Positions 60,634 to 64,000 of a DNA stretch of 64,000 nt are shown here, one piece after another (the first letter of the stretch is position 1; each line of letters begins with the position of its first letter). The notes under the pieces are model-generated. The model saw nothing but the letters and a program-made list of their open reading frames with translations. It was not told the DNA's origin and did no database searches. Source of the stretch: CAG-411 sp045124315 (GTDB lineage Bacteria; Bacillota; Clostridia; Lachnospirales; Lachnospiraceae); contig JBGVLO010000183.1 of NCBI GenBank assembly GCA_045124315.1, positions 24,539 to 88,538 on the forward strand, given 5' to 3'. Made by a program: the position numbers and the translations under genes.

Positions 60634-61404
60634 TTATACCTTTTCCTCCTCATTTTGGCTTGAAAATTTTGGCAAATTTGCATAGATCCCTACTCCGATC
60701 ACAAAGACAATCACTGCAATAATCTGCGAAGTGGAAAGACCTACCACAATTCCTCTGCCTTCATCCCCACGTAAAAATTCGACTAAAAACCTTCCTACAC
60801 TATACAATAAAATATATCCGCTAAACACTCTTCCTTTTATCTTTGTTTTCTTACTATACAATAGCAGCAAAACAAACAATAACAGATCTCCCAAACTGGA
60901 AATAATTTGTGTTGGTATCAATGGTACACCTGTAGGCGCAAATTCAGAAGTGTGATACACAAATCCAATGGGTAAATCAGTCTCTTTTCCGTAACAACAT
61001 CCTGCAAACAGGCATCCTATTCTACCAAATGCCTGTCCCAATGCCACCTGCGGAATAACCAAATCCGCATACTCTAAAAAAGATAGATTTTTTCTTTTGA
61101 AGTAGATGAAATTTGCTAAAACACCACCTATCAATCCACCATAAACCACATATCCATTAGAAAAATCCCACAATATAGAAGGATCCTTGCATATTTCCGG
61201 AAGTACAGTAATATAGTATAAAATCCTTGTGCCTAACACAGCTCCAATCAATGTCATTGTCAACATATCATACACTACATCTTTGCTTAACCCCTGTTTT
61301 TTTGCCCTTTTCAAAGATACCAAGGTAGCTGCCACTAAACCTATTGCGATCATCAGACCATACATATGAAAATACAACGGTCCTACTTTAAATGTATTAG
61401 GCAT
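60634..61404 (-). CDS. lgt: Prolipoprotein diacylglyceryl transferase
   Basis: 256 residues with seven or more membrane helices. HMYGLMIAIGLVAATLVSLK and YGGLIGGVLANFIYFKRK are typical. The Lgt signature ALGQAFGRIGCLFAGCCYGK and the LLYSVGRFLVEFLRGDEGRG block holding catalytic Arg residues are present. It attaches diacylglycerol to the lipobox cysteine of prolipoproteins at the outer face of the membrane. AGGGAGG precedes the ATG. It lies 12 bases after a small membrane protein gene and three before the YkgJ gene. Confidence 0.97.
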   Translation of the reverse strand: MPNTFKVGPLYFHMYGLMIAIGLVAATLVSLKRAKKQGLSKDVVYDMLTMTLIGAVLGTRILYYITVLPEICKDPSILWDFSNGYVVYGGLIGGVLANFIYFKRKNLSFLEYADLVIPQVALGQAFGRIGCLFAGCCYGKETDLPIGFVYHTSEFAPTGVPLIPTQIISSLGDLLLFVLLLLYSKKTKIKGRVFSGYILLYSVGRFLVEFLRGDEGRGIVVGLSTSQIIAVIVFVIGVGIYANLPKFSSQNEEEKV

Positions 61405-61416
61405 AATTTTTCCTCC

Positions 61417-61776
61417 CTATTCTGCCATTAATTCTGTTTCCAATTTATCATACACCTTCTGTTGAAACTCTTCATACTGTTCTTGGGTCACTGTACCCGA
61501 ATTCACAATCTCATTGAGATCATTATACAATCCAGTTCGAATCAATGTACACCCTACCAATACAACCAAGCTGGTAATGCCAATAGCCGCAGCAGAAGTG
61601 ATCATACCAATAATAGCCAGATAACGTCCTTCCAGCTTATAGATCAGCACACATGCACCATATACCAAACCTACAATACCAAGTACCCCACCATAAAACA
61701 AAGACAGTATTAAACCTAATACTCCAAATGTGATAGAAATCTTTGCCGATCTCATAACTTTCTTCTCTTCACCCAT
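61417..61776 (-). CDS. Small membrane protein (DUF4190-like), unknown function
   Basis: 119 residues. Two or three hydrophobic helices (ITFGVLGLILSLFYGGVLGI, VYGACVLIYKLEGRYLAIIG, ITSLVVLVGCTLIRTGLY) are followed by an acidic tail (TQEQYEEFQQKVYDKLETEL). The layout resembles DUF4190 proteins; the match is by shape only. GGAAG lies close to the ATG. First gene of the lgt operon. Confidence 0.65.
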   Translation of the reverse strand: MGEEKKVMRSAKISITFGVLGLILSLFYGGVLGIVGLVYGACVLIYKLEGRYLAIIGMITSAAAIGITSLVVLVGCTLIRTGLYNDLNEIVNSGTVTQEQYEEFQQKVYDKLETELMAE

Positions 61777-61856
61777 TTTCTTCCGCTCTCTTTCTTGTCC
61801 TGAATTATTCTATTCTTTTATAGCACATCTACCACTAACTTACAAGCCCGGCAACC

Positions 61857-61885
61857 TTGAACATACCATAAAAAATGACTATAAT
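61857..61885 (+). promoter_or_regulatory. Promoter of the DUF4317 gene
   Basis: TTGAAC (61857-61862) and TATAAT (61880-61885) are 17 bases apart. The predicted start falls inside or just at the TGATACC-type repeat that follows directly. Confidence 0.8.
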
Positions 61886-61886
61886 A

Positions 61887-61916
61887 TGATACCAGCGGAG
61901 CAATTCGTTAGTATCA
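61887..61916 (+). repeat. TGATACC-type palindromic repeat in the DUF4317 leader
   Basis: TGATACCAGCGGAGCAATTC then GTTAGTATCA matches 32659-32688 with three differences and lies in the same orientation relative to its gene. It immediately follows the -10 box. Confidence 0.7.
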
Positions 61917-61967
61917 TTGTATAGTAACTTAGTAACCTACAGAAGACAAACGAAAGAGAGGGAATAT

Positions 61968-63269
61968 ATGAACAAGCAAGATATAGCTGAATTAAAGAAA
62001 CGTTTTACAAAAAACGGATGCAGTTTTACCAAAATGGCTGGATGTTACGTAGATTCTGAAAAGAATAAAGTAGTAACCTTTAACGAGACCTTTTTAAATC
62101 TGGATGAAGAAGAAATGCATAAATATTTAGATATTGCAAAGAAAACCTTATCTGGAACGGTTCATAATAATCTGTTGTCATTGGAATTTCCAAGAGAAGA
62201 GGAAGAAGTCGGTGGAAAGCAGCAGTTTCTCATGGGTATTCGTGAGAGCCGCTTAAAAAATCAGGAATTGATTGATCGCATGCTGGACTTGATCATTGAA
62301 AATTATGTGTATTCCGGAAACTATTTAATTCTACTGTTCCACGATGCCTACGATGTCATGACAAAGACCAGCGACAATCAAAAATTGGACGAATCAGAGG
62401 AAGTCTATGAATATCTTCTGTGCTCCATCTGTCCTGTGACACTTTCCAAGGCTGCATTGGGCTATCGCGAGGATGAACATCGCATCGGTTCCCGTATTCG
62501 TGACTGGGTTGTTGGTGCACCGGAAACCGGATTTATTTTCCCTGCTTTTTCTGAACGAAGCACGGATATTCATTCTGTTATTTTCTATACACGCAACGCA
62601 AAAGAGCCACATACAGAAATGATGGAAGAATTTTTAGGTTGTCCAGCAAAGAGAACTGCCACAATCCAAAAAAATGCATTTGAAGATTTAATCCAACAGG
62701 CAATGGATGAACATCCGGAAGCCAGCGAATCCACTCTTATGGATATTCAAAGCGAGCTTCATGAAATGGTGGAGCAACAAGAGGCAGAAAAAGATAGCGA
62801 GGAGCTGTTCCTGAATCCTGCCTTGTTACAAAAAGTAATGATAGAAAGCGATATTCCTGAACAGGTAGTGAAAACCATCGAAAAGGCCTACGAGGAAGAA
62901 TTTTCCGATGAAGCACCTGCAGTGGAAGCTTTAGTGGACAAAAAAACCATGGAGGCCAATGCCAAAAAAAGGGAGCAGCAGGCACTGGCCCAAGAAGTAA
63001 AAGCATTAAAAGCTACCATTGAAGAAAAAAATACAGTCATTGAAGAAAAAGACGCCATTATTGAACAAAAAGAATTAGACCTGTTAAGTTCTCAGATCAG
63101 TGGAGGAGCTCCTTCGAAAGAGCTTGCAGAAGGTGAAGTAGTTCTTCAAGTGGATCCGGAAAAAGCCGATCAGATCACTTCTGAAATCATCAATGGAAAA
63201 ACCTGCATTGTAATTCCAATAGAAGGAGACGAACATATTTTAGTAAACGGTGAAGAATTCGAAGACTAA
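61968..63269 (+). CDS. DUF4317 family protein, unknown function
   Basis: 433 residues from ATG 61968 (GAGAGGG upstream); a longer in-frame start at 61917 falls in the repeat. IAELKKRFTKNGCSFTKMAG, CYVDSEKNKVVTFNETFLNL, IIENYVYSGNYLILLFHDAY and YEYLLCSICPVTLSKAALGY match the DUF4317 pattern of Clostridia. The C-terminal third is a Glu/Lys coiled coil (EQQALAQEVKALKATIEEKN) and an acidic end. There is no signal peptide or catalytic motif. Transcribed alone from a strong promoter and ended by a terminator. Confidence 0.85.
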   Translation: MNKQDIAELKKRFTKNGCSFTKMAGCYVDSEKNKVVTFNETFLNLDEEEMHKYLDIAKKTLSGTVHNNLLSLEFPREEEEVGGKQQFLMGIRESRLKNQELIDRMLDLIIENYVYSGNYLILLFHDAYDVMTKTSDNQKLDESEEVYEYLLCSICPVTLSKAALGYREDEHRIGSRIRDWVVGAPETGFIFPAFSERSTDIHSVIFYTRNAKEPHTEMMEEFLGCPAKRTATIQKNAFEDLIQQAMDEHPEASESTLMDIQSELHEMVEQQEAEKDSEELFLNPALLQKVMIESDIPEQVVKTIEKAYEEEFSDEAPAVEALVDKKTMEANAKKREQQALAQEVKALKATIEEKNTVIEEKDAIIEQKELDLLSSQISGGAPSKELAEGEVVLQVDPEKADQITSEIINGKTCIVIPIEGDEHILVNGEEFED

Positions 63270-63280
63270 AATGCGAAACG

Positions 63281-63328
63281 AATAGGTGCCCCTCTGGTTT
63301 CTATAAACCAAAAGGGGCACCTATTTTT
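63281..63328 (+). terminator. Terminator of the DUF4317 gene
   Basis: AATAGGTGCCCCT pairs with AGGGGCACCTATT, enclosing an inner GGTTT/AACC stem, and TTTTTG follows on the plus strand. Confidence 0.85.
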
Positions 63329-63334
63329 GTTTCA

Positions 63335-63802
63335 CTATAACATAGACAATACCGTTTCCAAAGCATATTTCACACTGGCATCCCGCACATTATTGCGACC
63401 AATGTCTCCAAATTGCTTACGGACCGTTTTCACTACTCCATTCACATAAAATCCAAAGCATACCGTTCCCACAGGCTTTTCTTTTGTTCCGCCTCCCGGT
63501 CCTGCAGTTCCTGTAACTGATACTCCAATCTGAGCGTCGTTATTCTTTGCAATACCAATTGCCATTTCTCTTGCTGTTTCTTCACTAACTGCCCCAAATT
63601 GTCTCAAAGTGTCTTCTGACACCTCTAGATATTGTTGCTTTGCTTCATTGGAATAGGTCACCACACTGGCCTGCAATACTTTAGACGCATCCGCCACATC
63701 TACGATAGATCCGGTAAGCTTTCCACCGGTACAAGATTCCGCACATGAAATCGAATAATTTTTTTCAATCAACTTCTTAACTAACTCTTCTGCAACCGTC
63801 AT
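63335..63802 (-). CDS. pncC: CinA C-terminal type amidohydrolase (NMN amidase)
   Basis: 155 residues from ATG 63802 (AAGGAAG upstream). SISCAESCTGGKLTGSIVDV holds the catalytic Ser, SVVTYSNEAKQQYLEVSEDT and SVTGTAGPGGGTKEKPVGTV are the other CinA-C blocks. Members deamidate nicotinamide mononucleotide in NAD recycling. The CinA N-terminal MoaB-like domain is absent, so this is the stand-alone form. A longer reading from 63832 adds a Phe/Lys-rich stretch with no ribosome site. Confidence 0.93.
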   Translation of the reverse strand: MTVAEELVKKLIEKNYSISCAESCTGGKLTGSIVDVADASKVLQASVVTYSNEAKQQYLEVSEDTLRQFGAVSEETAREMAIGIAKNNDAQIGVSVTGTAGPGGGTKEKPVGTVCFGFYVNGVVKTVRKQFGDIGRNNVRDASVKYALETVLSML

Positions 63803-63908
63803 AAGATACTTCCTTTCCAAATTTTGAAACATTTTCTAACAAGAAAGAGTTTTCTATATAGCAAAAAAGCCCTAAAACCTAGTTCCACTAAGTTCTAAGA
63901 CCTTAAAA

Positions 63909-63980
63909 AGCGCGAGACGGGATTCGAACGCGCGACCCTCGCCTTGGCAAGGCGATACTCCACCACTGAGCCACTCGCGC
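63909..63980 (-). tRNA. tRNA-Gly (GCC)
   Basis: On the minus strand, acceptor GCGCGAG (63974-63980) pairs with CTCGCGC (63910-63916). A D arm, the anticodon stem-loop TCGCC-TTGCCAA-GGCGA with anticodon GCC, and T loop TTCGAAT are present. No CCA is encoded; T-rich sequence follows. The T stem has one C-C mismatch (positions 52-62) where GGG/CCC would be usual, and the acceptor differs from common clostridial tRNA-Gly by paired changes. Confidence 0.9.
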
Positions 63981-64000
63981 AAATAAACATAAATAACACT

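Noticed and set aside
1..64000. CRISPR arrays, prophage, integrases or transposase genes
   Set aside because: No regularly spaced direct repeats, cas genes, phage structural genes or transposase-like frames were seen.

Overview
The window comes from a low-GC, Gram-positive anaerobe of the class Clostridia, most likely a Lachnospiraceae gut or rumen commensal. This is inferred from DUF4317, BspA-like leucine-rich-repeat surface proteins with a shared basic tail, a B12-binding radical SAM protein, strong AGGAGG ribosome sites, TTGACA/TATAAT promoters and AT-rich third codon positions. I cannot name the species. There is no integrase, prophage, CRISPR array or classical insertion sequence. The window is ordinary chromosome with several surface-protein and regulatory islands.

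Layout, left to right. (1) 1-4950: on the minus strand, a Ser/Thr protein kinase, a secreted Ig-like protein and the N-terminal third of a type VII secretion ATPase (EssC) with an FHA domain. (2) 5.2-6.7 kb: a 245-base palindromic element next to the rpsF-ssb-rpsR operon. (3) 6.8-10.4 kb: a BspA-like surface protein gene broken by a one-base slip in an A8 run and an in-frame amber codon, with 11-base helically phased repeats at its promoter. (4) 10.7-14 kb: a GH13 amylase, a candidate small RNA, and a small secreted protein behind a c-di-GMP-I riboswitch with a terminator. (5) 14-18.6 kb: dacA-like, tilS and ftsH. (6) 18.9-26.5 kb: serC-serA, then leuB, a 51-residue membrane protein, ilvD and ilvB. 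(7) 26.7-32.4 kb: a very large surface protein with leucine-rich repeats, InlB-type repeats and a probable cysteine peptidase domain, behind a sigma-like gene with no region 4. (8) 32.5-35.4 kb: carbamate kinase, a promoter-to-terminator RNA unit with no convincing ORF, a corrinoid adenosyltransferase behind an attenuator-like leader, and a double-OB SSB-like protein. (9) 35.8-48.4 kb: typA, a Wzm/Wzt-type exporter, HPr, the c-di-AMP synthesis pair cdaA-cdaR with two membrane proteins, and mutS2 with a two-component system. (10) 48.5-57.6 kb: trmL, cheX, an aminotransferase with an Lrp regulator, an AIR-synthase-like protein, a VanW protein with a 33-residue membrane peptide, an exonuclease and a radical SAM enzyme. 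(11) 57.6-64 kb: two secreted lysine-rich proteins, lgt, a YkgJ protein, small membrane proteins, DUF4317, a CinA-type amidase and tRNA-Gly.

The region is notable for regulation by nucleotide second messengers (a c-di-GMP riboswitch and a c-di-AMP cyclase) and for a large investment in cell-surface proteins. It also carries two families of short palindromic intergenic repeats. One is built on GTTACWGTTCA. The other is built on TGATACC...GGTATCA and, where a promoter can be seen, lies in the 5' untranslated region of the downstream gene.

All functional calls rest on reading motifs by eye. No database search was possible.
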